Shown here: one piece after another, positions 1-8,177 of the stretch
Layout: each line of letters begins with the position of its first letter
How positions within the stretch are numbered: the stretch's first letter is position 1
Source of the DNA: Sphingobacterium lumbrici
GTDB lineage: Bacteria; Bacteroidota; Bacteroidia; Sphingobacteriales; Sphingobacteriaceae
Direction of reading: 5' to 3'
Assembly: GCF_006476045.1 (NCBI RefSeq)
Contig: NZ_SRZY01000011.1
Location: 372,001 to 436,000 of the forward strand
DNA: 64,000 bases
Translations under genes and position numbers: made by a program
Notes under the pieces: generated by a model
What the model saw: only the letters and a program-made list of their open reading frames with translations
The model's database searches: none
What the model was told of the DNA's origin: nothing

Positions 1-302
1 GTCGCAACACTGCTGCTTATATCTTAGATAAGGCAGGTATCAGTCAAGACGTAAAAGTATCAGAGTGGAATGATGATCAATTATCCGCTATTCGTACAAT
101 CATCAATGATGAGATCAAAGTAGAAGGTGCTTTACGTTCAGAAGTTCAATTGAACATCAAACGTTTGATGGATATTGGTTGTTACCGTGGCTTACGTCAC
201 CGTAAACATTTACCAGTTCGTGGTCAACGTACGAAGAACAATACGCGTACACGTAAAGGTAAACGTAAAACAGTTGCAAACAAGAAAAAAGCTACTAAAT
301 AA
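1..302 (+). CDS. rpsM: 30S ribosomal protein S13, 3' part only
   Basis: The gene enters from the left edge; 99 codons remain, read from base 3 to the TAA at 300-302. The visible part includes [20 protein letters not shown] and the basic S13 tail with [14 protein letters not shown] and a Lys/Arg-rich end. S13 sits in the head of the small subunit and contacts the P-site tRNA and the bridge to the 50S subunit. rpsK follows after 7 nt, the usual order of the bacterial alpha operon. The N-terminus cannot be judged here. Confidence 0.97.
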   Translation, partial: RNTAAYILDKAGISQDVKVSEWNDDQLSAIRTIINDEIKVEGALRSEVQLNIKRLMDIGCYRGLRHRKHLPVRGQRTKNNTRTRKGKRKTVANKKKATK

Positions 303-309
303 TTAAGAA

Positions 310-699
310 ATGGCTAAAACTAAAAAAGCTACCAAAAAGCGTATCGTAGTTATCGAGCCTGTTGGTCAAGCTCATATCAACGCTACGTTTAACAACATTA
401 TTATTACTTTAACAAACAATTCAGGTCAGACAATTTCATGGTCTAGTGCTGGTAAAATGGGCTTCAGAGGTTCTAAAAAGAATACTCCGTATGCAGCATC
501 TCAAGCGGCTAATGACTGTGGTAAAGTTGCTCACGATTTGGGTTTACGTAAGGTAGAGGTATTCGTTAAAGGCCCAGGTGCAGGACGTGAGTCGGCAATC
601 CGTACATTACAAACTGTAGGTATCGATGTAACTATCATTAAAGATATTACTCCACTTCCTCACAACGGTTGTCGTCCTCCAAAACGCAGAAGAGTTTAA
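310..699 (+). CDS. rpsK: 30S ribosomal protein S11
   Basis: 129 codons, the normal length for S11. The protein has the family core ([43 protein letters not shown]) and the conserved end [18 protein letters not shown]11 forms part of the 30S platform near the mRNA exit. It lies 7 nt after rpsM and 67 nt before rpsD, inside the alpha operon. The gap to rpsD holds only a short imperfect hairpin (cagt/actg arms near 730-741). Confidence 0.98.
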   Translation: MAKTKKATKKRIVVIEPVGQAHINATFNNIIITLTNNSGQTISWSSAGKMGFRGSKKNTPYAASQAANDCGKVAHDLGLRKVEVFVKGPGAGRESAIRTLQTVGIDVTIIKDITPLPHNGCRPPKRRRV

Positions 700-766
700 T
701 AAAATTATTGTTTAAGATAAGCTTCGTCAGTTATAGACTGATAGATACTTCAAACAGAAAAAAGAA

Positions 767-1375
767 ATGGCAAGATATACAGGACCTAAGTCCAAAATCG
801 CGCGTAAATTTAGAGAGCCAATTTTTGGCCCGGATAAAGCGTTAGAAAAAAAGAATTATCCTCCCGGTCAACACGGACCGTCAAAGAGAAGAGGTAAACA
901 ATCTGAATACGCTATTCAGTTGTTAGAAAAGCAAAAAGCAAAATATACCTATGGGGTATTGGAGCGTCAATTTGCTAACCTATTTGCAAAGGCATCAGCA
1001 AAACAAGGTATCACAGGTGAGAACTTCTTGAAATTATTAGAAGCTCGTTTAGATAACGTGGTATACCGTTTAGGAATTGCTCCTACTCGTGCTGCTGCTC
1101 GTCAATTAGTTTCACACAAGCACATCAATGTTAACGGTAATTTAGTTAACATCCCATCATATAGCTTACGTCCAGGTGATGTAATCTCTGTTCGCGAACG
1201 TTCACAATCTTTAGAAGCTATCAGTACATCTGTAGCAGGAAGAGCAATCAATAAATTTGGTTGGTTGGAGTGGAACGTAAGCGATTTGACAGGTACATTT
1301 GTTACTTTCCCAGAAAGAGCTGATATTCCTGAAAATATTAAAGAGAACTTAATCGTAGAGTTATACTCTAAATAA
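767..1375 (+). CDS. rpsD: 30S ribosomal protein S4
   Basis: 202 codons, full length. The N-terminal region has [18 protein letters not shown] and no zinc-binding cysteines, so it is the cysteine-free S4 type. The S4 RNA-binding domain follows ([25 protein letters not shown]). S4 nucleates 30S assembly, and in other bacteria it also represses translation of the alpha operon. A strong hairpin lies directly downstream, before rpoA (separate entry). Confidence 0.98.
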   Translation: MARYTGPKSKIARKFREPIFGPDKALEKKNYPPGQHGPSKRRGKQSEYAIQLLEKQKAKYTYGVLERQFANLFAKASAKQGITGENFLKLLEARLDNVVYRLGIAPTRAAARQLVSHKHINVNGNLVNIPSYSLRPGDVISVRERSQSLEAISTSVAGRAINKFGWLEWNVSDLTGTFVTFPERADIPENIKENLIVELYSK

Positions 1376-1387
1376 TAACTGATAGAT

Positions 1388-1420
1388 ATATGCATAATCT
1401 GAAATTTGGATTATGCATAT
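1388..1420 (+). promoter_or_regulatory. 12-bp perfect hairpin between rpsD and rpoA
   Basis: The arms atatgcataatc (1388-1399) and gattatgcatat (1409-1420) are perfectly complementary around a 9-nt loop. No T-run follows, so it does not look like an intrinsic terminator. It lies 12 nt after the rpsD stop and about 48 nt before the rpoA start. It could be an RNA stability or processing element, or a site for S4 feedback control. The structure is seen directly; the role is inference. Confidence 0.5.
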
Positions 1421-1468
1421 TCTATTAAGATATACTTATTGTTATAAAAAAATATTAAAAGAATATAA

Positions 1469-2461
1469 ATGGCAATTTTAGCATTTCAAAGACCGGATAA
1501 AGTAATCATGCAAAAATCAACAGATTTTGATGGTACTTTCGAATTTCGTCCATTAGAGCCAGGTTTTGGTGTAACTATTGGTAATGCTTTGCGCCGTATT
1601 TTATTGTCCTCACTAGAAGGATATGCAATTACGTCGATAAGGTTTTCTGGCGTTTCGCACGAATTCTCTACGATCAAAGGTGTAGTGGAAGACGTAACCG
1701 AAATCATCTTAAACTTAAAACAAGTACGTTTTCAGAAATCAGGTGAACAAGGAGATAGTGAGAAAATCTTTGTAGTTATCAATGGTCAAGATCAGTTCAA
1801 AGCTGGCGATATCACTAAGTTTTCTAACAATTTTACAGTGTTAAATCCAGATTTAGTTATTTGCAACATGGAAACTTCAGTTACGCTTGAAGTTGAATTG
1901 TCAGTTTCTAAAGGACGTGGTTATGTGAATGCTGAAGAAAATAAAGTAACTGATGGTCCTGTAGGTGTGATCGCTATCGATTCGATCTATACTCCGATCA
2001 AGAATGTGAAATATACCATTGAAAACTACCGTGTAGAGCAAAAAACTGACTACGAGAAATTGTTGTTAGATATTTCTACTGATGGTTCTATTCACCCTGA
2101 AGAAGCTTTGAAAGAAGCTGCTCGTATCTTAATCCAACACTTTATGTTATTCTCTGACGAAAATATGTTGTTAGAGTCTCAAACTAAAGAAGAAACTAAG
2201 GTAGTAGACGAGGAAATTTTACATATGCGTAAAATCTTGAAAACTGAATTAGTTGATTTAGATCTTTCAGTACGTGCATTGAACTGTCTAAAAGCGGCTG
2301 ATATTCGTACTTTAGCAGAGTTAGTAACTTATGACGTAGCGGATATGTTGAAGTTCCGTAACTTTGGTAAAAAATCATTAAGCGAAATTCAGGAATTGGT
2401 TAAATCGAAAGGTTTATCATTCGGAATGAACTTGTCTAAGTACAAATTAGACGAAGAATAA
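1469..2461 (+). CDS. rpoA: DNA-directed RNA polymerase subunit alpha
   Basis: 330 codons, standard length. The N-terminal dimerisation and assembly domain (about residues 1-235) has [19 protein letters not shown] and [10 protein letters not shown]. The C-terminal DNA/activator-binding domain (about 262-330) has [20 protein letters not shown] and [12 protein letters not shown]. The alpha dimer scaffolds RNA polymerase, and its C-terminal domain contacts upstream promoter DNA and regulators. It sits between rpsD and rplQ as in most bacteria. The 146-nt gap to rplQ holds a tandem repeat. Confidence 0.99.
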   Translation: MAILAFQRPDKVIMQKSTDFDGTFEFRPLEPGFGVTIGNALRRILLSSLEGYAITSIRFSGVSHEFSTIKGVVEDVTEIILNLKQVRFQKSGEQGDSEKIFVVINGQDQFKAGDITKFSNNFTVLNPDLVICNMETSVTLEVELSVSKGRGYVNAEENKVTDGPVGVIAIDSIYTPIKNVKYTIENYRVEQKTDYEKLLLDISTDGSIHPEEALKEAARILIQHFMLFSDENMLLESQTKEETKVVDEEILHMRKILKTELVDLDLSVRALNCLKAADIRTLAELVTYDVADMLKFRNFGKKSLSEIQELVKSKGLSFGMNLSKYKLDEE

Positions 2462-2534
2462 TTAATTAAATAATAAGCGACCTGATGCATAATTCCTCTT
2501 TGTAGTATTGAGTATAGCGTATTAAGTAGAGAGA

Positions 2535-2572
2535 TTTTTACTTTTTACTTTTTACTTTTTACTTTTTACTTT
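2535..2572 (+). repeat. Tandem 7-bp repeat (TTTTTAC x5) in rpoA-rplQ gap
   Basis: Five head-to-tail copies of tttttac followed by a partial ttt. Just upstream (2503-2529) is agtattgagtatag and cgtattaagtag, a word family that recurs in other gaps of the window. The repeat lies inside a transcribed operon gap, 35 nt before the rplQ start. Its copy number may vary by slippage. No function is evident. Confidence 0.85.
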
Positions 2573-2607
2573 GAATAAGAACGGTATGCACAAAAAACAA
2601 AACTAAA

Positions 2608-3141
2608 ATGAGACACGGAAAAAAAGTAAATCACTTAGGCCGCACTGACAGTCACCGTAAGGCGATGTTAGCTAATATGGCGACTTCATTAATCAAACAT
2701 AAGCGTATCACGACTACGTTAGCAAAAGCGAAAGCTTTGCGTCAATATGTTGAGCCATTGATTACAAAATCTAAGAACGACACGACTCACTCTCGTCGTA
2801 CGGTATTCGCATACTTAAAAGACAAAGACGCGGTTACAATCTTGTTCCGCGAAATTTCGGAAAAAGTAGCTACTCGTCCAGGTGGTTATACACGTATTAT
2901 TAAATTGGAAAACCGTTTAGGTGATAACGCGGAAATGGCGTTCGTTGAATTGGTTGACTACAATGAAGTATACGGTGCTACTGCTAAAACTGAGAAAAAA
3001 TCTACACGACGTCGCGGTTCTTCTAAAAAGAAAGCTGTTGAAAGTGCTGAAGCTCCAGTAGAAGCTGTTGAAGAAGTGAAAGCTGAAGAAGCAGCTGAAA
3101 CAACTGAAGAAACTTCTGCTACAGAGGAGAAAAAGGATTAG
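2608..3141 (+). CDS. rplQ: 50S ribosomal protein L17 with charged C-terminal tail
   Basis: 177 codons. Residues 1 to about 120 are canonical L17 ([20 protein letters not shown], then [20 protein letters not shown]). L17 is about 120-130 aa in many bacteria. Here a tail of roughly 50 residues follows, first basic ([11 protein letters not shown]) and then Glu/Ala-rich, ending in EEKKD. The tail is low-complexity and presumably unstructured. Last gene of the alpha operon; an intrinsic terminator follows within 20 nt. Confidence 0.98.
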   Translation: MRHGKKVNHLGRTDSHRKAMLANMATSLIKHKRITTTLAKAKALRQYVEPLITKSKNDTTHSRRTVFAYLKDKDAVTILFREISEKVATRPGGYTRIIKLENRLGDNAEMAFVELVDYNEVYGATAKTEKKSTRRRGSSKKKAVESAEAPVEAVEEVKAEEAAETTEETSATEEKKD

Positions 3142-3158
3142 TCTTTTTTTTCTATGAG

Positions 3159-3195
3159 AAAAAAGCCTATCATCACTGATGATAGGCTTTTTTTG
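3159..3195 (+). terminator. Intrinsic terminator of the alpha operon
   Basis: The stem aaagcctatcatc / gatgataggcttt has a 3-nt loop (act) and is followed by a run of T. It lies 18 nt after the rplQ stop and separates the ribosomal operon from the arginine operon. Confidence 0.93.
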
Positions 3196-3227
3196 TTATT
3201 GATGAGCTATTTAAGCTTTGTCTTACT

Positions 3228-3235
3228 TATATTTG
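3228..3235 (+). promoter_or_regulatory. Candidate -7 promoter element for the arg operon
   Basis: TATATTTG fits the Bacteroidetes -7 consensus TAnnTTTG and lies 34 nt before the argD start, after the alpha-operon terminator. No TTTG was found at the usual -33 distance, so the call rests on one element and position. Confidence 0.5.
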
Positions 3236-3269
3236 TAATCGGCTATACAGGCCTTTTATATTTTTATTC

Positions 3270-4403
3270 ATGAACTTATTTAACGTTTATCCAATAAATC
3301 CAATCAATATTGTTAAAGCTTCAGGTTCTACCGTTTGGGATGCAGAAGGTAATGAGTATTTAGATTTATATGGTGGCCACGCTGTTATTTCCATCGGTCA
3401 CACCCATCCATATTATGTGGAATCATTGACAAATCAATTAAGTAAAATTGGTTTTTATTCCAACTCTGTAGAGATCCCGATTCAACAACGCTTAGCGGAA
3501 CAATTGGGCGAGGTGTCCGGCAAAGAAGATTATACGTTGTTTTTATGTAATTCAGGAGCTGAAGCAAATGAAAATGCCTTAAAATTAGCCTCTTTTCATA
3601 ACGGCCGTAAAAAAATTATAGCTTTTAGTAAATCATTCCATGGCCGTACATCTTTGGCTGTAGCTGTTACGGATAATCCGAATATAGTGGCCGCTGTAAA
3701 TCAGACGGATAACGTAGTATTCTTGCCCTTTAATGATGAAGAAGCGTTGTCAAATGTGTTTGCAGATTGTGGAGAGGAGATATGTGCAGTTATTATTGAA
3801 GGTATTCAGGGTGTAGGAGGTATTCGCGAAGCGTCCATTCCGTTTCTAAAGCTAATTCGTTCATTGTGTGATCAGTACGGATCAGTTTTTATTGCGGATT
3901 CGGTACAGTGTGGATATGGTCGTACAGGAGATTTTTATTCTCATGATTACGCTGGAATTTATGCTGATATTTATTCAATGGCCAAAGGAATGGGTAATGG
4001 GTTTCCGATAGGAGGGATCGCTATTGCACCAAAATTTAAAGCGTCTTTTGGTTTATTGGGTACTACATTCGGAGGTAATCATTTAGCTTGTGCTGCAGCT
4101 CTTGCTGTTTTGGAGATTATTAAACAGGATAACCTGTTGCAAAATGCAGCTCAGGTAGGATCGTATTTGATTGGGGAATTAGAGAAGTTTGATAAGGTGA
4201 TGGACGTTCGTGGTAGAGGGTTAATGATCGGTATTGATCTTCCAGAGGAACTTTCTACAGTAAAGAAGGATTTATTGTTAAAGAATAGAATTTTTACAGG
4301 TGAGGCAAAACCTAATGTGATACGCATATTGCCTGCACTCAATATTACAAAAGAGATTGCCGATAGATTTTTGACCGCTTTGGATGAGCGTTTAAAGGCA
4401 TAG
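3270..4403 (+). CDS. argD: Acetyl/succinylornithine aminotransferase (class III)
   Basis: 377 aa PLP enzyme that transaminates N-acylglutamate semialdehyde to N-acylornithine with glutamate as amino donor. Visible family features are FLCNSGAEANENALKLA, the FHGRT motif, the cofactor-binding stretch around Asp210 (DSVQCGYGRTG) and the Schiff-base lysine Lys239 in SMAKGMGNGFPIGG. The usual DEVQ(T/S)G reads DSVQCG here. First gene of the operon; no argG or argC precedes it. With an N-succinyl-type carbamoyltransferase next door, the natural substrate may be the succinylated intermediate (inference). Confidence 0.93.
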   Translation: MNLFNVYPINPINIVKASGSTVWDAEGNEYLDLYGGHAVISIGHTHPYYVESLTNQLSKIGFYSNSVEIPIQQRLAEQLGEVSGKEDYTLFLCNSGAEANENALKLASFHNGRKKIIAFSKSFHGRTSLAVAVTDNPNIVAAVNQTDNVVFLPFNDEEALSNVFADCGEEICAVIIEGIQGVGGIREASIPFLKLIRSLCDQYGSVFIADSVQCGYGRTGDFYSHDYAGIYADIYSMAKGMGNGFPIGGIAIAPKFKASFGLLGTTFGGNHLACAAALAVLEIIKQDNLLQNAAQVGSYLIGELEKFDKVMDVRGRGLMIGIDLPEELSTVKKDLLLKNRIFTGEAKPNVIRILPALNITKEIADRFLTALDERLKA

Positions 4404-4460
4404 ATTAAAAGGTTTAGTTTTTTACCGAGTTAAGGAGCTCATCGAAGATAAATTTTAAAT

Positions 4461-5423
4461 ATGAAGAAGTTTTTTTCAGTAACTGATGTAGATAATTTAG
4501 ATCGTATAGTAAAAGAGGCACTTGAATTAAAGGCCAATCCATATATAAATGAAACATTAGGAAAATATAAAACCTTAGGTCTAGTATTCTTAAATCCAAG
4601 TTTGCGTACACGTCTTAGTACACAGAAAGCGGCTACGAATCTAGGTATGTCTGTGATGGTAATGAATATGGATAAAGATGGTTGGGCATTGGAAACGCAG
4701 GACGGAGTGGTGATGAATGGTTCGACAGTGGAGCATATTCGTGAAGCGGCGGCTGTTATGGGCGAATATTGTGATATTTTAGGTTTGCGTTCTTTTCCTT
4801 CTTTAAAAGACAAAGAAGCAGACTATAATGAAGATTTGTTCAATAAATTCATCAAATTTTGTGGAGTTCCGGTAATTTCCTTAGAAAGTGCTACACGGCA
4901 TCCGTTGCAGAGTCTGACAGACCTAATTACCATTACTGAACATAAAAAATCAATCAAACCAAAAGTGGTTTTAGCTTGGGCGCCACATGTGAAAGCATTA
5001 CCACAGGCGGTTCCAAACTCTTTCGCAGAGTGGATGTGTAAGGCACAAGCGGAAAATCTGGTAGAATTCACGATAGCCCATCCGGCAGGTTATGAGTTAA
5101 ATGAAGAATTTACTAAGGGAGCCACTATTACATCGAATCTGAAAGAAGCATTGGCTGATGCGGATTTTGTATACGTAAAGAATTGGTCTTCTTATAAAGA
5201 ATATGGTGAAGTTTATCCAGTGGATGAAAACTGGATGATGGACAACGAAAAGTTGGAATTAACAAATGATGCTAAAATAATGCATTGTCTTCCGGTAAGA
5301 CGTGATCTGGAACTTTCTTCTGAAATATTGGATGGACCTAATTCTTTGGTTATTAAAGAGGCAAGTAATCGGGTGTGGGCAGCGCAGGTAGTTTTGAAGC
5401 GTATATTAGAAGATTTAAAATAA
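4461..5423 (+). CDS. argF': N-succinyl-/N-acetyl-L-ornithine carbamoyltransferase
   Basis: 320 aa member of the ornithine carbamoyltransferase superfamily. The carbamoyl-phosphate loop is SLRTR (residues 47-51) instead of the STRTR of classical enzymes, as in Bacteroides fragilis succinylornithine transcarbamylase. Conserved HCLPVRR and NSFAEWM are present. The specificity position reads Val90 (NGSTVEHIREA). From the literature on this family, Glu here gives acetylornithine use, while Pro, Ser or Val gives succinylornithine use. Succinylornithine is therefore the predicted substrate. It lies 57 nt after argD and 16 nt before argB. Confidence 0.92.
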   Translation: MKKFFSVTDVDNLDRIVKEALELKANPYINETLGKYKTLGLVFLNPSLRTRLSTQKAATNLGMSVMVMNMDKDGWALETQDGVVMNGSTVEHIREAAAVMGEYCDILGLRSFPSLKDKEADYNEDLFNKFIKFCGVPVISLESATRHPLQSLTDLITITEHKKSIKPKVVLAWAPHVKALPQAVPNSFAEWMCKAQAENLVEFTIAHPAGYELNEEFTKGATITSNLKEALADADFVYVKNWSSYKEYGEVYPVDENWMMDNEKLELTNDAKIMHCLPVRRDLELSSEILDGPNSLVIKEASNRVWAAQVVLKRILEDLK

Positions 5424-5439
5424 AACTATTGAATAATAG

Positions 5440-6237
5440 ATGTCAAATAGCACACTACATATAATAAAGATTGGCGGAAATATAATTGACGATAGCGGTC
5501 AATTAGCGGTTTTTCTTGAGAAATTTGCAGCTATTCCGGGAAAAAAAATATTGGTGCACGGAGGAGGTAAAATCGCTACACGTTTAGCTTCCGACTTGGG
5601 GCTTGAAGCAAAGATGGTAGACGGTCGCCGTATCACGGATGAAAAGATGTTGGACGTAGTGACAATGGTATATGCAGGACTTACGAGTAAGAATATTGTC
5701 GCAACATTGCAAAAATATAACTGTGACGCATTGGGATTAAGTGGTGCAGATGCTAATGTGATCAAAGCAATTAGGCGTCCGGTGAAGGACATCGATTACG
5801 GCTTTGCTGGAGATATTTTAGCGGATTCGGTGAATACGTTGTCTATTAAAAAATTTCTGGATGCTGGATTTACCCCAGTATTCTCGGCTATTACACATAA
5901 TGGGAATGGACAATTATTAAATACAAATGCAGATACGATAGCCTCATCGTTAGCGTTAGCTCTTTCTGAGTTGTATGAAACGTCATTGATTTATTGTTTT
6001 GAGAAGAATGGTGTACTGACCGATATTAGAGATGAAGATTCTGTAATTGAAAGTATTAACTTCGAAAGTTTTGAAAAGTTGAAATCTCAGGGAGTTATTA
6101 ACGAGGGAATGATTCCAAAGTTGGACAATGCGTTTAATGCAATTAGTAAAGGCGTTAAAAATGTTTATATTGGCAACGCTTTAAATTTGCACTTATTTCA
6201 GCAAGGTAAATTTGGTACCTGCTTAGCGATAAAATAA
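5440..6237 (+). CDS. argB: N-acetylglutamate (N-acylglutamate) kinase
   Basis: 265 aa amino-acid kinase fold. The N-terminal IIKIGGNIID carries the phosphate-binding lysine, VHGGGKIATRLASDLG is the glycine-rich substrate loop, and GMIPKLDNAFNAI the conserved C-terminal segment. It phosphorylates the N-acylated glutamate gamma-carboxylate, the second step of arginine synthesis. The next enzyme, ArgC, is not encoded in this cluster. proC follows after 14 nt. Confidence 0.93.
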   Translation: MSNSTLHIIKIGGNIIDDSGQLAVFLEKFAAIPGKKILVHGGGKIATRLASDLGLEAKMVDGRRITDEKMLDVVTMVYAGLTSKNIVATLQKYNCDALGLSGADANVIKAIRRPVKDIDYGFAGDILADSVNTLSIKKFLDAGFTPVFSAITHNGNGQLLNTNADTIASSLALALSELYETSLIYCFEKNGVLTDIRDEDSVIESINFESFEKLKSQGVINEGMIPKLDNAFNAISKGVKNVYIGNALNLHLFQQGKFGTCLAIK

Positions 6238-6251
6238 TCAAACTAAACCGT

Positions 6252-7052
6252 ATGCGAAAAATAACCATAATTGGATCGGGTAATATTGGATTGGCACTAG
6301 CCAAAGGCTTAGTGAAATCTAAAGAATATCAAGCGAATAATATTACGCTGACAAGGCGTACCCTGCAGTCTCTTCAAGAAGAGAAGGAATTGGGGTTTGA
6401 TGTAAGTGCAAATAATCAAGAAGCTATACAAGGGGCCGAAGTGATTGTATTAGCCATTTTACCCCAGCAGATTCGTAAAGTAATGGAAGAAATTCTTCCT
6501 GCATTATCACCCCGTCAAATTGTAGTTTCTGTTGTATCGGGAGTTTCTTGTGCTAATATCAAAGAAGTGTTAGGATTAGATACGGTGGTAGTGCGTGCAA
6601 TGCCCAATACTGCGATAGCTATTGGCCAATCAATGACTTGTATTGCAACAGATACTGCCGCTTCAGAGGAAGTGGCCGTGGTAGAAAGACTATTTGAAAC
6701 GGTCGGTTCTGTAGTTGTGATCAACGAAGATTTGATGACATCTGCTACCGCATTATGTGCATGTGGAATAGCTTTTTTCTTGCGTAGTATTCGCGCGGCA
6801 TCACAAGGAGGGGTAGAGATAGGTTTCCATGCACATGATGCATTGAAAATGGCAATACAGACCGCTAAAGGAGCAGCAGATTTGTTGTTGCAAACGAATA
6901 GCCATCCGGAAAGTGAAATCGATAAGGTCACATCACCTAAAGGATGTACTATTGCTGGGTTGAACGAAATGGAGCACAATGGATTTAGTTCTGCTTTTAT
7001 AAAAGGAATCAAATTCTCCGCTAAGCAAGCTGGAGGTTTATATAATGACTAG
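6252..7052 (+). CDS. proC: Pyrroline-5-carboxylate reductase
   Basis: 266 aa. The N-terminal Rossmann fold starts ITIIGSGNIGLALAKGL; VVRAMPNTA and the C-terminal substrate-binding motif SPKGCTIAGLNEMEHNG are family hallmarks. It reduces pyrroline-5-carboxylate to proline with NAD(P)H. Its place inside the arginine operon links proline and arginine synthesis from glutamate. The stop overlaps the argE start by 8 nt, so translation is probably coupled. Confidence 0.93.
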   Translation: MRKITIIGSGNIGLALAKGLVKSKEYQANNITLTRRTLQSLQEEKELGFDVSANNQEAIQGAEVIVLAILPQQIRKVMEEILPALSPRQIVVSVVSGVSCANIKEVLGLDTVVVRAMPNTAIAIGQSMTCIATDTAASEEVAVVERLFETVGSVVVINEDLMTSATALCACGIAFFLRSIRAASQGGVEIGFHAHDALKMAIQTAKGAADLLLQTNSHPESEIDKVTSPKGCTIAGLNEMEHNGFSSAFIKGIKFSAKQAGGLYND

Positions 7053-8109
7053 TATTGCCCAACTAACTGAAGGTAGCATTAATTTGCTTCGACAACTGAT
7101 TTCTATACCCTCATTTAGTAGAGATGAAGAGGGGACTGCGTCTGTGATTGGACAATATTTAACCAATCGGGGTGTAAAAATACATCGCGTGGGTAATAAT
7201 GTAATCGCTTACAATCAATATTTTGATAAAGACAAACCCACGTTGTTGTTAAATTCGCACCATGATACCGTCAAACCTAATCCGGGTTACACCAAAAATC
7301 CTTTCGAAGCGTCGATAGAAACAGGTAAATTGTATGGATTGGGGAGTAATGATGCCGGAGGGTGTTTGGTATCCTTGATTGCCACATTTTTATATTATTA
7401 TTCCCGAAGTGACCTAAAATATAATATTTGTTTAATCGCTTCAGCAGAGGAAGAGGTGTCTGGAAAAGGCGGTATCGAAGAAGCTTATAAACATGTTGTT
7501 TCCTGTGCATTTGCGATAGTAGGCGAGCCTACGCTTTTGGATTTAGCAGTGGCTGAGAAGGGATTGATGGTGTTGGATTGTATTGCTCATGGCGAATCCG
7601 GGCATGCTGCCCGTGAGGAAGGTGTGAATGCAATATATAATGCCCTAGAAGACATTCATTGGTTTAAAAACTATCAATTTGAAAAGACATCATCGTATTT
7701 AGGACCAGTAAAAATGTCTGTAACGATGATCAGCGCCGGTTCACAGCATAATGTTGTTCCTGCTTCTTGCTCGTTTGTGGTGGATGTACGCACAACGGAC
7801 GTATATTCCAATGAGGAAGTTTTAAATATCATTCAGTCACAGGTGCAATCGAAAGTAATAGCACGTTCTATACGTCTAAATCCTTCAACGATAGATCTGC
7901 AACATCCTGTTGTCCTTTCGGGTATAAAATTAGGCAAAAAGACTTATGGAAGTCCCACAATGAGTGATCAGGCTTTGTTGCCTATACCATCGTTAAAAGT
8001 AGGTCCGGGAGATTCGGCGCGTTCGCATACGGCCGATGAGTTTATATATCTCGATGAGATTGAAGAGGGGATAAGGTTCTATATAGATCTTTTAAGGGAT
8101 GTTTTATAA
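7045..8109 (+). CDS. argE: M20 family acyl-ornithine/acyl-citrulline deacylase
   Basis: 354 aa metallopeptidase-like amidohydrolase. Metal-site motifs are LLLNSHHDTVKP, NDAGGCLVSL, SAEEEVSGKGG and VGEPT, with a late histidine in SARSHTADEF. In pathways using N-acylornithine carbamoyltransferase, this enzyme removes the acyl group from N-acylcitrulline, giving citrulline. It is the last gene of the operon, overlapping proC by 8 nt and ending at a bidirectional terminator. argH is not present downstream. Confidence 0.88.
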   Translation: MTSIAQLTEGSINLLRQLISIPSFSRDEEGTASVIGQYLTNRGVKIHRVGNNVIAYNQYFDKDKPTLLLNSHHDTVKPNPGYTKNPFEASIETGKLYGLGSNDAGGCLVSLIATFLYYYSRSDLKYNICLIASAEEEVSGKGGIEEAYKHVVSCAFAIVGEPTLLDLAVAEKGLMVLDCIAHGESGHAAREEGVNAIYNALEDIHWFKNYQFEKTSSYLGPVKMSVTMISAGSQHNVVPASCSFVVDVRTTDVYSNEEVLNIIQSQVQSKVIARSIRLNPSTIDLQHPVVLSGIKLGKKTYGSPTMSDQALLPIPSLKVGPGDSARSHTADEFIYLDEIEEGIRFYIDLLRDVL

Positions 8110-8117
8110 TATTAGAA

Positions 8118-8162
8118 ATACAAAAAAGGCAGCATCGCTGATCATGATGCTACCTTTTTTGT
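8118..8162. terminator. Bidirectional terminator between argE and glyS
   Basis: Near-perfect inverted repeat, aaaaaaggcagcatc against gatgctacctttttt, with A-run on one side and T-run on the other. It can end both the plus-strand arg operon and the minus-strand glyS transcript. Confidence 0.88.
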
Positions 8163-8177
8163 ATAAATAGATCCGTA

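Noticed and set aside
6515..7012. 165-aa minus-strand frame opposite proC
   Set aside because: Antisense shadow of a clear proC gene; composition and ends show no gene-like features.
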